From contig NC_009277.2 of NCBI RefSeq assembly GCF_000002875.2, forward strand, positions 459,353-523,352: a stretch of DNA of 64,000 nt, given 5' to 3'. The notes under the pieces were generated by a model, which worked only from the letters and a program-made list of their open reading frames with translations, was not told the DNA's origin and searched no databases. Origin of the DNA: Leishmania infantum JPCM5 (Eukaryota > Euglenozoa > Kinetoplastea > Trypanosomatida > Trypanosomatidae). The translations under genes and the position numbers were made by a program. Shown here piece by piece: positions 17,772 to 27,500 of the stretch; the stretch's first letter is position 1, and each line of letters begins with the position of its first letter.

Positions 17772-20700
17772 ATGGATGTGGATGTGGCCTACGCCGAGTC
17801 CGTGCCGCGCTACGTCGATCTTGCGCTGTTTCTCTGCGGTGAGGCACTGCGGCTCATCAAGGGTGAGCTCCGTCAGCACGCAGCGGCAGCGGCACCACTC
17901 TACGCATGGCACCTTCACAAGGTGTGCTTCCTGCACGCTCTGCCGAACGATGGAGACGCCTGCGTCGACGGTGCCGCGGCGGATGACGACGCCAACCCAG
18001 CAGCAGCAGCGGCGGCACGATCAGGGTGCACGGGTCTATCGAGTGCCGCCCCGTCGCTCGGCCAAATAGATGAAGAGACCACTTGGGACGTCGCACCAGC
18101 ACTGTCGGCTCAGAGCTCGAAGGAGGTCAGCTTTCGGCGCGCCTATGCCCAGCTGCGCCGCCCGTGCGGCGTCGACTCGTGGATGGGAGCGAAGGAGAAG
18201 CCGGATGCACATGTTGCCCCAACTGCGGCCGGCGCCCCTACCAGAGAAGACGCTAGTCCCAGCCAAGTGGCAGGGCAGGTTCACCCGCGCTCCCCACGCG
18301 AGGGGGAGCATAGGTGCGGCAGAGCCCACGCGCCGCAGCCGTTGCACTGCCCCAGCGCGACACCCACCGACGTGGGGTTTGCCCTGCTGTGCGACTTTCT
18401 GCGAACGGCAGCGCAAGCGGGAGGGACACCGCTTATGCAGCGTCTAGCCGCCGTCCTGTGCAGCCTTGTCACTCGGCCAACAAAACGCGGAAGTGCCCCG
18501 GACGCGCACCTTTCGCGTATAAGGGAACTGCCGCCATCGCCGACGATCACCGTCGCGCAGCTCTCGGACCTCTTCGACGAGAACCTCTTCGACGACGAGC
18601 TCAGTGCCGAGGCCGGCAACGCCACGCGCAGCTTTCACATATGGGTGAACTACGAGTGGGCCAGCGCATCGTTTGCACGACAGACGCAACTGGCGGCCGC
18701 CGTGACGAAGTGGCTGGCCTCACTTCGCCACTGCCGCGACGGGTCGCCGCCGGCGTGGCTACCAGCGCTAAAGCAGCGCTCCGCCGCATCGACGCTGCCT
18801 CGCCCGCTGGCGTCGGCGGTTCCCATCAACGTGCGGCGGATGCAAGCGGCACTCGAGGGTGTCTTCGAGGGTCACGCGTGCACGCGGGCTATGCTGATGG
18901 AGCTGTCGTTGACGCAGCGCACACCGCACCTCACCGACAATGCGCTTGCCAAGCTGCTCGCTCTCCAAGGGCCGCCGACGTCATCAATGATGGCGCGATC
19001 TGAGCTCAGCAATCGCGGCACGCAGCCCATCCTCATGTGCATCACCAGCGGCATGCTTCTCTACGCACAATACTACCTTTCCTTTCGCTCTCTGGAAGTC
19101 GCGCGACAGTGCGCGCGCGTCGCACTGCAGGTCGCCCAAGAAGTGCAGTCTAACGCCATTCTCGCCCTGGCCCACTACACCGCACACGTCGTCGCGACAC
19201 ATCAGGGAAGGCCTGCCGACGCCGCGAACAGCATTTCGATTGCCCTCCAGCTGACGTTGCCTAACGGGTCCAGCCGCGGCAGTGGGCAGAAAGGCGGCCC
19301 CGCAGACGAGTCGCTCTCGTCGCTGGCACCGACGCTTTCGGGCATGGATGCCCAAATGGCTAGCCTCGCCTTCGCCGGGGCGGCACAGCTGCTCCTGTTC
19401 TTCCCCGGTGCGGTGGGTCCGGCGCTGCGCTCCATCCTTTCGACCGGACAGCGCTGCGATCGCGGCGGCGTCGGTGACGGCGGTGCGGAGGCGCAGCACA
19501 CGCGAGGAGCGGAAGACGGTCGTTCTGAGGAGCCTAGCGACCTCGTCACGAAGCAGAGCGGCGCCGTGACGGTGCAGACTGTCGCGCAGTCGATTCGCCA
19601 CGCGCTGCTGCGCGCTCACGTGGCGCTGCTGCAAGCGCCGCCGGTGGAGGGACGGTGGATCGGCGTAGTAGCGAGTCTGCAGCGAGAGACGCTGCTGCTC
19701 ATCGGGGCAATGTACGGCATGGTATCGTCGCCGCTAGTCATCACGACGACGTCGCTCCGCCAACTTCTTGAGGAGGTGAAAGAAGAGACCTCGACCGCGT
19801 CGCCGGTGTACAGCCACTACCCGAGCCGCACGCTGCTGTGGGAGGTGCTGCGGCACGCCGCGCACCACGCCTTGGCCCTGCAAGAGGGTTTCCTTGCACC
19901 TGTGAAGCGTGCTGTAAACGACGCTGGCGCTGGCGCTGCTGCAAGCGACGCGCTTCATTGTCTGCACTCGGCCCTGACAGCCGTTGGCGACCACTACGGC
20001 GCCTCAGCATCAGCCACGGCTAACGAAATCGTTTTCTTCGCATCCGTGGTTCGCTACTGCGCGGGGTGCCAGCTTTACGCGGACGGCTACGTTGCCGCCG
20101 CCTACGATGTGTGGTCGAGGCTGGCAGGGGCACTGAATCCCAGCGCCTGCACCGGTGACATGGACGGGGGGCAAGACCGGCGGCATCGCGCGGACGAAAA
20201 GCCCGCCGACGCCGACGCGTCGGTGAACCTCTCCGGCTTTCTGAAGGAGACGGGCGCGGCACACTTTTGGCCCCCGGACCATCTGCTCCTGTACGCCCTG
20301 GTGCAGCGCCGGCGTGCGCAGGCGGCAGTTTTCCTTGACTACATCGCGGTGCCTCACCGGCTGCAGAAGGAGCTGCTCGCCGTCTCCTCTCGGTACGCCT
20401 TTTCCTTTGGCGTTCTCACCGCGCAGCTTATGCAGGCACAGGTGCACCAACAGCATGGCCGCTTCAGCGCCTCGCTGAACGTGGCGCGCGATGTGGAGAG
20501 AGCGGCGACACGCATCGGATACCCGAGTCTATGTGAAGCGGCGCGTGCACTCCAAGTGACGGCCTACAGCAACAGCGGCTGCTGGAGAGAGGCGCAGCGC
20601 ACACTGGCGCGTTGCCGCCCCACCACCGCAGCCCAGCGCAGCGTTCTCCTGCTGCAACAGTACACGGCGCATCTGGAGCCGCTGCTGCTCCGAAAACCAG

Positions 20701-21053
20701 TGTCAACAGGAAAGGTGGAATGCCTAACACGCAGTTGGGTTGCTCTGCTCATGCGGGAGGGTCTAGTGACGGCGCAGACCGTGCACGACGATGGCGACTT
20801 GCGCGTCTGCGCCACCGCTTTCGGGATATCTGCTGTCGATGAGTTGTGCCTGTACAGCTCCCTGCAGCGAGCGTGTGCGCTGCTTGGGCATCGCACCAGC
20901 GCCATCGCAAAACGAACGGCCACCTGCCTGGAGACGCTCATCGCACGACAGCAGCGCCCCACGCCTGACGTGTGCATTCACGGGAGCTGCGAGGAGATCT
21001 GCCGAAGCGGCCTTTGCGGTGGCCGGCCATGCGATGTGCGGAAAGACCTGTAG
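17772..21053 (+). CDS. TPR-like helical-repeat protein, APC5-like candidate
   Basis: The 1093-residue protein starts at the ATG at 17772; upstream in-frame sequence is C/T-rich UTR. It is largely alpha-helical with Ala/Leu-rich helix pairs. The best repeat lies around residues 428-495: a helix starting MLLYAQYYLSF, then a VARQCARVALQVAQE helix, then an ALAHYTAHV helix. This matches the sense of the APC5 TPR signature (EAL..IxLAQE...AxLxxAL). Further helix pairs lie near residues 877-965 and end in 'CWREAQRTLARCRP'. APC5 is a scaffold subunit of the anaphase-promoting complex, and 1093 residues is longer than human APC5, with Ala/Gly-rich insertions (about 75-100, 135-200, 565-600) accounting for the excess. 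Other TPR proteins remain possible. The CDS is secure; the APC5 name is moderate at best. Confidence 0.75.
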   Translation: MDVDVAYAESVPRYVDLALFLCGEALRLIKGELRQHAAAAAPLYAWHLHKVCFLHALPNDGDACVDGAAADDDANPAAAAAARSGCTGLSSAAPSLGQIDEETTWDVAPALSAQSSKEVSFRRAYAQLRRPCGVDSWMGAKEKPDAHVAPTAAGAPTREDASPSQVAGQVHPRSPREGEHRCGRAHAPQPLHCPSATPTDVGFALLCDFLRTAAQAGGTPLMQRLAAVLCSLVTRPTKRGSAPDAHLSRIRELPPSPTITVAQLSDLFDENLFDDELSAEAGNATRSFHIWVNYEWASASFARQTQLAAAVTKWLASLRHCRDGSPPAWLPALKQRSAASTLPRPLASAVPINVRRMQAALEGVFEGHACTRAMLMELSLTQRTPHLTDNALAKLLALQGPPTSSMMARSELSNRGTQPILMCITSGMLLYAQYYLSFRSLEVARQCARVALQVAQEVQSNAILALAHYTAHVVATHQGRPADAANSISIALQLTLPNGSSRGSGQKGGPADESLSSLAPTLSGMDAQMASLAFAGAAQLLLFFPGAVGPALRSILSTGQRCDRGGVGDGGAEAQHTRGAEDGRSEEPSDLVTKQSGAVTVQTVAQSIRHALLRAHVALLQAPPVEGRWIGVVASLQRETLLLIGAMYGMVSSPLVITTTSLRQLLEEVKEETSTASPVYSHYPSRTLLWEVLRHAAHHALALQEGFLAPVKRAVNDAGAGAAASDALHCLHSALTAVGDHYGASASATANEIVFFASVVRYCAGCQLYADGYVAAAYDVWSRLAGALNPSACTGDMDGGQDRRHRADEKPADADASVNLSGFLKETGAAHFWPPDHLLLYALVQRRRAQAAVFLDYIAVPHRLQKELLAVSSRYAFSFGVLTAQLMQAQVHQQHGRFSASLNVARDVERAATRIGYPSLCEAARALQVTAYSNSGCWREAQRTLARCRPTTAAQRSVLLLQQYTAHLEPLLLRKPVSTGKVECLTRSWVALLMREGLVTAQTVHDDGDLRVCATAFGISAVDELCLYSSLQRACALLGHRTSAIAKRTATCLETLIARQQRPTPDVCIHGSCEEICRSGLCGGRPCDVRKDL

Positions 21054-21714
21054 CAGAGGTAGACGGTGGCGTCGCCTTCGCTCAGCGATCCCGCCTTTCC
21101 CTCCGCTGTGGCGCGCGTGCCGGCGAATATGTGCGTGCTGTCGAAGGCGGCGTTGATTCCAGTGTCATAGCGCTTCGCTGTTGCATACATGCACACCTCC
21201 GTTGGCGCAGGTATCTCAGGAAAAAGACAAGAGGAAAGACATCACGTCAGCGAGAGGGCGTGCGTCCGTAGCCGTGTGCAGCTCACGACCCCCTCCCCAA
21301 GCTCGCGCACTCGCGCATCTCTCTGCTTGACCTCCCTCGTAGGCGATTGGGTGTGCCGTGGCAAACCTACCACACATGTGGGCGCCTACTCGTGCACATG
21401 ATTCACCCATCGCCGCCCCCGGGCATCCAAGTGATGGCATCCTCCCTCCTACTTCCTTGTGAATCTCTCCTTCTCATGTGGTCAGAGGCCGGCATGTTGC
21501 GCAGAGCTCGCCGTGTCTCTGCTGAGCTGCATCAACTCCATCTTCTCCCTATCTCGTCTTCGTTGTTCTCGTTGTCGGCCTCCCGGTCCTCACAACTTCT
21601 GTGGGGCCACGTGCACACAGACAGCAGCCTTGTCGACCTACTCGCTTCTACCCCGCCCCCTCTACACCCCGCACCTGCAGACGTGCACTCGAACGCGACC
21701 ACCGACCACGTATA
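21054..21714. other. intergenic spacer
   Basis: Pyrimidine-rich stretch (21532-21600) with AG dinucleotides upstream of the Mtr2 start. No gene, repeat or RNA is seen. Confidence 0.5.
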
Positions 21715-22122
21715 ATGGAGCAGGGTGCCTTTAACGATGTCGCCAAGAAGGCGCTAGAGTTCCGCAACCGGTACTACAAGATGCTTGATGATCCGCAGGA
21801 CCGCCTGAACGTGGCAGGTCTGTACGCCCCCGATGTGCCCATGGTGTGCGAGTGGAACGGGCACCCGCTCTCCACGGTGGATGACGTGCGCAACTACATC
21901 AGCGCTCTGCCGAAGACGTCGCACCAGATCGACATGGTGGACGCGCAGCCGCTGCCCGACAACCAAGATGGCGACTCCTTCCTGCTTACTGTCCACGGCA
22001 TTGTCACATACAACGACGAGCACCGCCGAGAGTTTTACCAGCGCATGGTCATCCGTCGCTTCGAGCAGCGCTACTACATCCTGAACGACTACTACCGCTG
22101 GCTAAGTGAGCGCTCGCAGTGA
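21715..22122 (+). CDS. MTR2: NTF2-fold mRNA export factor Mtr2/p15
   Basis: The 135-residue protein covers a single NTF2-like domain: an N-terminal helix with 'FRNRYYKMLD', the 'DRLNVAGLYAPDV' loop, a strand with the 'CEWNGHPL' turn, and C-terminal strands ending in 'FYQRMVIRRFEQRYYILNDYYRW'-type alternation of aromatic and charged residues (about residues 102-128). The size and the following NDR-kinase and PDI-like genes fit T. brucei Mtr2, the partner of Mex67 in mRNA and ribosome export through the nuclear pore. The main alternative is NTF2 itself, the Ran importer, which has the same fold; gene order favours Mtr2. The start at 21715 gives a normal-length domain with no extension. Confidence 0.8.
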   Translation: MEQGAFNDVAKKALEFRNRYYKMLDDPQDRLNVAGLYAPDVPMVCEWNGHPLSTVDDVRNYISALPKTSHQIDMVDAQPLPDNQDGDSFLLTVHGIVTYNDEHRREFYQRMVIRRFEQRYYILNDYYRWLSERSQ

Positions 22123-23250
22123 GCAGTGAAAGGGGCGAGGAGCAGCGACGTATACTGCTCCGTGGTTCGTCAGCTCGAGTTGCTTGGCCCGTCTTTCACA
22201 GTTTGGCCCTTGTCGCACCCCCCTCCCACACGCACACACGCTCTCTCTCTCTGGATGTCCGGGTGTGCGTGGCACTCTTTAAACGAACTAAGTGAGCTGG
22301 GGGTACCCGCATGGTGTCGGCTTGTACGCATGAGAGTGCGAGCATGGCTTTTGCGAGGCGTGATCGGACGGGTTTGCAGCCCTCTTGTCGACCACCTCTT
22401 CTCGGTGTCGGTGCCCTTCTCCTCTCACATGTGCGCCCGGCTTTCCTTCTCTCCCTTGCACGCCTTCTCTCCCGCTTTCGTCGCCGATCGTGCTTGGCAT
22501 GACGACCGAACAAATCACCGCTGCTGTGTGCGGGGAAGGGGCGGGTGCTGCGGTAGCGGCGGGGGGGGGGCTTTCGCCGCCGTCCTTGACGCTGACGGCG
22601 GACGGGTTGGATGTCTTGGTGGTCCTTTGCGGCCACGCGCGCCGTGTGGCGCTTGTCTTGCCTCTCTTTCTCTCTCCGTCGTCGTTTGTGTCTTTTCCGT
22701 TCTCTCGTAACACCACATATAACATCGTCGCACTCGGTCCGTGCATCATGTGTGGTTCACAGCCACTACGCATGAGTGCACGCGCACATGCACGCACGTA
22801 AGGATCTGGTTGTCTGCATGGGCCCCTTCGAGGCCGCGATACGCCGGCCCCCGCTCACTTCTGTGAGTTTCCACCACCACGGTCATCACCCCTCAAACGG
22901 AAACCCACCGCTGCAAAGGGGTCCCTCCCCCCCTCATCCTTCCATCACTCGCTCGCTGTTATTGTTTTTTTTTTCGTTCTGCCGCATCCCGCGCGCCTGC
23001 TCCTCTTGTTTGCGTGTTGTTACGGGGGGCGCTAGTGCCTCGTTGGTTTTTGCACGCCTCATCGCACAGACGTACGCATCTCTCCCCTCTACACGTGCTG
23101 CGCATATCTCCACATAACCAAAAGACTGTAGAACGCACGTGGTCTGGCGTGGCGCCTTCCGCGAGTCGCCTTCACGCCTCACCCGCGCCCGCTCTTTCCT
23201 GAAAGCGTCGATGATTTGGCATTGACTTGCGCACGAGTACGTGTGCCAGC
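22123..23250. other. intergenic spacer
   Basis: This 1.1-kb spacer has a G run at 22561-22570, a T run near 22965-22975 and C/T tracts. Several overlapping open frames are compositional and none begins a recognisable protein. Confidence 0.5.
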
Positions 23251-24618
23251 ATGAACCAGAATCCCGCCGCTCAGGCCGGCGACAAGGTGCCGAACATGTC
23301 GAACGCGCGCCGCGGCGAGACGTCCGACGACTACGCGCGACACAAGGCGGCCGCTAGCCGAGCGTTCCTGGAGAACCACTATCAAAGCCTGCTCGCGAAC
23401 ACGCGCAACGGCGTCGGCCGTGCTGTCGGCCCGCGGCAGAAGGAGCCGTCCTTTTCCGACTTCCATCTCTTCAAGTGCATCGGTCGCGGTGCCTTTGGCG
23501 AAGTGTTTGTGTGCAAGTACAAGAGTGACAAGACCGACACCCTCTACGCCCTGAAGCGGCTGCGCAAGTCGGACATGATCACGAAGAAGCAAGTCGTCCA
23601 CGTCCGCTCGGAAAAGGACGTCCTGGCCGAGGCGGCGGCGTCGAATCCATGGGTGGTGCACCTCTACCGCAGCTTCCAGGACTCTCTCTACCTCTACATG
23701 GTGATGGAGTACATGCCCGGTGGTGACATGATCTCGTGGCTGTGCGACAAGGGCATTTTTGACGTGGAGAGCACGCGCTTTTACATTGCCGAGCTCTGCG
23801 CTGCCGTGGCGAGCGTGCACGACATGGGATTTGTGCACCGCGACATCAAGCCGGACAACATTCTCTTTGGGGAGTCGGGGCACATCAAGCTGAGCGACTT
23901 CGGCCTCTCCAAGCGCTTCGTGGAGAAGCGCGGCAACCTGCTTGACTACGATGACCCGTCCTCCTCGTCGAACGGCGCCGAGGCATCGGCAGATGAGAAG
24001 AGCGCGTACGAGTCAAGGACAGACGCGCCGTCAGGGTCGCCCTCCGGAGACGGCGCTGGCACCGGCATCGCACACGGCCGCGTTCGCGAGATGTTCCAGT
24101 CCATCGTGGGCAGCCCCGGCTACATCGCACCGGAGATCCTGCTGCGCAAGCCGTACGGCGTCGGCTGTGACTGGTGGTCGGTCGGCGTCATCATGTACGA
24201 GATGCTCTACGGCATTCCGCCCTTCTTCTCGCAGAACCCCAACTCGACGTGCCATAAGATCAAAAACTGGCGGGAGCACCTCGTCTTCCCCCCGCAACGC
24301 CACATTCCTGATGACGCGGTGGACTTCATGAAGCGCCTGATCTGCGAGCCGGAAAAGCGCATGACGTACGACGAGATATGCCACCACGACTTCCTCAAGC
24401 CGATGGACATGAACGGGCTGCTCAAGTTGCAGGCGCCGTATGTGCCGGCCCTCTCCAACCGCCTGGATACCAAGTACTTCCCTGAGATCAAGGAGCCGAG
24501 CGCGCCGATGCAACAGAGCGAGGAGCAGAAAGTGCGCGAGGTGGACCCCCGCGGCGTCATGTTTGCCGACTTCCGCTTCAACTACAGCGGCGACCAAGCC
24601 GGTCCAGCAAGCGCGTAA
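23251..24618 (+). CDS. PK53: NDR-family AGC protein kinase (PK53 type)
   Basis: The 455-residue Ser/Thr kinase has all catalytic motifs: Gly loop GRGAFGEV at 78-85, lysine 102, HRDIKPDN at 196-203, DFG at 216-218 and APE at 293-295. A 60-residue acidic, Ser-rich insert between DFG and SIVGSPGY (284-291) is the hallmark of NDR/LATS kinases. The N-terminal region (about 27-52), basic and helical, is where NDR kinases bind MOB1. The C-terminus carries a hydrophobic-motif-like aromatic cluster (FADFRFNY, about 438-445). In T. brucei the NDR kinase PK53 is essential for proliferation and MOB partners act in cytokinesis. The position directly after Mtr2 matches the remembered PK53 locus. The ATG at 23251 gives a full N-terminal regulatory region. 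Confidence 0.92.
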   Translation: MNQNPAAQAGDKVPNMSNARRGETSDDYARHKAAASRAFLENHYQSLLANTRNGVGRAVGPRQKEPSFSDFHLFKCIGRGAFGEVFVCKYKSDKTDTLYALKRLRKSDMITKKQVVHVRSEKDVLAEAAASNPWVVHLYRSFQDSLYLYMVMEYMPGGDMISWLCDKGIFDVESTRFYIAELCAAVASVHDMGFVHRDIKPDNILFGESGHIKLSDFGLSKRFVEKRGNLLDYDDPSSSSNGAEASADEKSAYESRTDAPSGSPSGDGAGTGIAHGRVREMFQSIVGSPGYIAPEILLRKPYGVGCDWWSVGVIMYEMLYGIPPFFSQNPNSTCHKIKNWREHLVFPPQRHIPDDAVDFMKRLICEPEKRMTYDEICHHDFLKPMDMNGLLKLQAPYVPALSNRLDTKYFPEIKEPSAPMQQSEEQKVREVDPRGVMFADFRFNYSGDQAGPASA

Positions 24619-25606
24619 GCGGCTGAGAAAAGGAAGAAGTGCATATGTGTACATGTGTATGCGTCTCCCCCCTCTCTCTCTCTATATATATGTGTGTGTG
24701 TGTGTGCGTATATGTGTGCACGTGTGTGTGTGTGCACTGTACTCTCCCGTATTTTGTTGCCTCGAACGCTTCCACGTACTTTCATGTGTTTTGTTGGTTC
24801 CCCTCCTTTGCGCACACACGCACGCGCTCTCATTGATATCGCCTTGGCACTGCGGGCTCTCATCTCGCGGCCGCTCCTTCCGTGTGTTTTCGCCCACCCC
24901 ACCCCCACCACACTACCCCTCTCCGACCACCTATGCAGTGGAGGCGCAACACGAACACGAGTGGTCCAGGGCCACCTCTGGTTTTGCTGTCATCAATGTC
25001 GTCGTGCGGTCGTGCGCGGATGCTACGTTGTGCTTGACTCCTTCGTCGTTCTCTCATTACGCGTCCATTTCTTCGCTCCGTTTCCATTTCGCGTCGGCGT
25101 TGCCCTTGAACGGCGCGTCTTGCTCCGTGGCGCTATCCGTGTGCGAGTGTCGCTGCCCTCGCACCCGCTGCACACGCACGTGTGGACGTGTGAGCCCCTC
25201 TTTCCCTCACGAGGCGACGGCTATTCGCGCTCGTTGTATGTGGGCGCTTCCAGCAGCGTTATCGAAGTGGCCCGACGTGATGTGGGAGGTGAGTCGAAAA
25301 ATGCCCCCCCCCCTCAAACCCAGCTGCGTCCCGCGTATCCGAAACGAGCACTGTGGCCCTCGTCGTCCTACCTTCTGCACCTTCCCAACTCCTGCTCTAC
25401 CTCGTCCCCTGGCGGCTTCTCTCCATGCCTGCATACGGAGCGCGTGGGCGCGCCTCGCTCACGCAAACACATATACACGGCGCCCCCCCCCCACACACAC
25501 AAAAAAAAAATCCGTTGTTTCGCGCCACTTCACCACCACGGGCAGAGGTGAAAGATTGCGCATCTGTGTTTCTTCTGCAAGACACGCAAGCACCAGTGTC
25601 ACCCGA
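24619..25606. other. intergenic spacer with TA/TG repeats
   Basis: Holds a CT then TA then TG dinucleotide run (24670-24735), a C run followed by CA and an A run (25487-25510), and a long in-phase open stretch upstream of the PDI-like gene that reads as UTR. No other gene is supported. Confidence 0.5.
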
Positions 25607-26050
25607 ATGCGTTGCACGCACCACGCCAAGACCACTGCTGTCCCGCTGCTGGCGGTAGCGCTGCTGCTGCTGCTGGGGGGAGCCGCACATACTGCCGCCG
25701 CGGCTGAGGCGTCGCGGGTGGTAGAGCTGACCCGTGACACGTTCGATGCGTACGTTGGCGGGCCCGACACGTATACGTTTGTGCTGTACTGCGTCACGTG
25801 GTCTCGTCAGTGCAAGACGGCGATTCAGTTGTGGGATCGCTTGTCGATCAGTCAGTCGCAGAAGGAGCTGCGGGATGTCTTCACCGCCGCGTACGTAGAC
25901 GGCGACAAGTACCCGGACTTAGTCAAGCGGATGAATGTGAAGGGGTTTCCGACGATGCTGTTCTACACCCCCCTGCACACGGAGGGGCTCGAGTACAACG
26001 GCCCTCGCGAGTCGTACCTTCTGGACAGCTTTGTGTTTCAGTTCTCGTAG
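25607..26050 (+). CDS. secreted PDI-like thioredoxin-fold protein with altered active site
   Basis: The 147-residue protein starts at the ATG at 25607. Residues 10-34 form a strong Leu/Ala-rich signal peptide. The rest is one thioredoxin fold: 'VVELTRDTFDAYV' entry strand and helix (38-50), an active-site region W65-S66-R67-Q68-C69-K70, a 'YVDGDKYPDL' segment and the cis-Pro loop GFPTMLFY. In normal PDIs the active site is C-x-x-C; here the first cysteine is serine, leaving a monothiol S-x-x-C. No KDEL-type retention signal is present at the C-terminus (it ends FVFQFS). It likely acts in the secretory pathway as a chaperone or mixed-disulfide partner rather than a full oxidoreductase. The position after the NDR kinase matches a remembered T. 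brucei PDI-like gene. Confidence 0.85.
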   Translation: MRCTHHAKTTAVPLLAVALLLLLGGAAHTAAAAEASRVVELTRDTFDAYVGGPDTYTFVLYCVTWSRQCKTAIQLWDRLSISQSQKELRDVFTAAYVDGDKYPDLVKRMNVKGFPTMLFYTPLHTEGLEYNGPRESYLLDSFVFQFS

Positions 26051-26680
26051 GGCCGGAGCGTGTATCCGCGCGCGCATGCGTGGGCGCGTGCGTTGAGGGA
26101 TTCATGGCCGGGCTATCCCTATCGTGCTTCAGCACACGACGCGGGCGCATCCACACGCACATCACGCGCGTGTGGCGAAGGTAGTCTGCTGGCGCGTCAG
26201 ATATGGATCATTGTATGCGTGCGGGCCGAGATTCATGTACAGAGAAGGAATGCTCCATAAAGATGCTGATCAGCTCGAGAGCGTACCAGTGTCCGGGAGC
26301 GACTGCTGAGCGCCAGTGCACGCGTCAGTGTGGTGTATGCAGCGCGGTCTTGCCGGCGTGACCGCGCGCGTCATCTCTCCCCTCTTCCACATGCCGTGGC
26401 TCGTGCGAGCTGCCGCAGCTTGAGCGCCTCGCGTGAAATCTCTGCTTCACCTTCCATTCCCCCCTCCTTCTTTCCCAACTTCTCTCCCATGCACGTTCCG
26501 CTTGTCCACTTCCCACGCACGCACGCGTGTGAATGCACAACGGCAAGCAACGCCTCGCGGGAAGTGTCTCGGCTGCACCACGAGACATCGCGTGACTCGC
26601 GTTCACCTCACACTCTCTACCGGCGCACACAACCACGCAACTTGTGAGCCGTCTTTCCACTCCCGTTTCATTCTTCTATT
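26051..26680. other. intergenic spacer
   Basis: Pyrimidine-rich tracts at about 26453-26485 and 26652-26680 precede the next ATG. No gene or repeat is recognised. Confidence 0.5.
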
Positions 26681-27022
26681 ATGCTCGGCAGCCCTCACTC
26701 CACCGGTGCATACGGCAGCGCTGGCGATGGCATGGTCGCCGTGACTTCAAGCAGACTCAGGCAGCGCAGCGTTGTCTGCTGCGCTGCCCCGACAGTCACC
26801 GTGGAGGGGGCGACGCTCGACAAGCCGCGCGCCAAAGGCAAAGTCCGGTCGAGGTCTACCGTGTGCATGGACCACCACATCCTTTCCCGCATGGAGGATG
26901 ACTTGCGGCGCTCCGCGATGCGACAGGAAAATCCTGAGTCGGCGATTCCCGACCGCGGTCACGAGCACGACCAGAAAGTCTTCCTTGCTGTCGAGGCGTA
27001 TCGCGCGATGAAGTCAACATAG
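26681..27022 (+). CDS. small hypothetical protein, 113 aa
   Basis: I do not recognise this protein. It starts at an ATG directly after a C/T-rich tract (a good trans-splicing context), is hydrophilic, has a basic middle (KPRAKGKVRSRS, about residues 48-59) and a helical, charged C-terminal half ending in 'AVEAYRAMKST'. There is no signal peptide or membrane span. Directly behind it lies a coding-like stretch in shifted frames (27023-27500), so the gene may originally have been longer. It could also be a genuine short protein. Confidence 0.5.
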   Translation: MLGSPHSTGAYGSAGDGMVAVTSSRLRQRSVVCCAAPTVTVEGATLDKPRAKGKVRSRSTVCMDHHILSRMEDDLRRSAMRQENPESAIPDRGHEHDQKVFLAVEAYRAMKST

Positions 27023-27500
27023 AGCGACCGCTCCGTCATCGGCAGCCACCACCCCGTGTCCACCGGCAACGGCTTATTGCCGGCCGGTACGGCACACTGC
27101 ACCCTCTCCGGTTGCGGCCATGTGAGCAACAGCCCATCACGCACGTGGCACCGGTAGCGCGGCTAGCACGCCTGAAAGAGAGCATTGCTCAATGGCACCG
27201 GCCAGCCGCTGCAAGGGGAAGGGCGTACGTCGCGCATGTCCAACCGGGGCGGCCAGGCGCGCGCGAGCCCGCACCGCTCGCCCTCGCGGCGTAAGGAGCC
27301 GAGCCTTGCACACCAGTCCCAGCAGCCCTATCCGGCCGATGGCCGGCTGGGGCCGATCGAGTCAGCGTGCAAGACGCCGACACGAAAGCTGGAGGAGGAC
27401 CACTGCTCCGGCGCTGCTGCCAGGAGCGCTTACAAGCTCAACAAGCAACTCTTCCGGAAGCTTCCCGACCTAGAGAGGAGGGGCACTGGCGGCTGATAGC
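27023..27500 (+). pseudogene. coding-like stretch with broken frames
   Basis: The frame of the preceding 113-residue gene continues after its stop and is open for over 40 codons, then meets three stops at about 27155-27175 and is open again to 27496. A second plus frame is open from before 27022 to 27294. GC content and codon-like texture resemble coding sequence more than the C/T-rich spacers nearby. It may be a decayed 3' half of the preceding gene, or a short independent gene from the ATG at 27236. No family is recognised. Confidence 0.25.
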
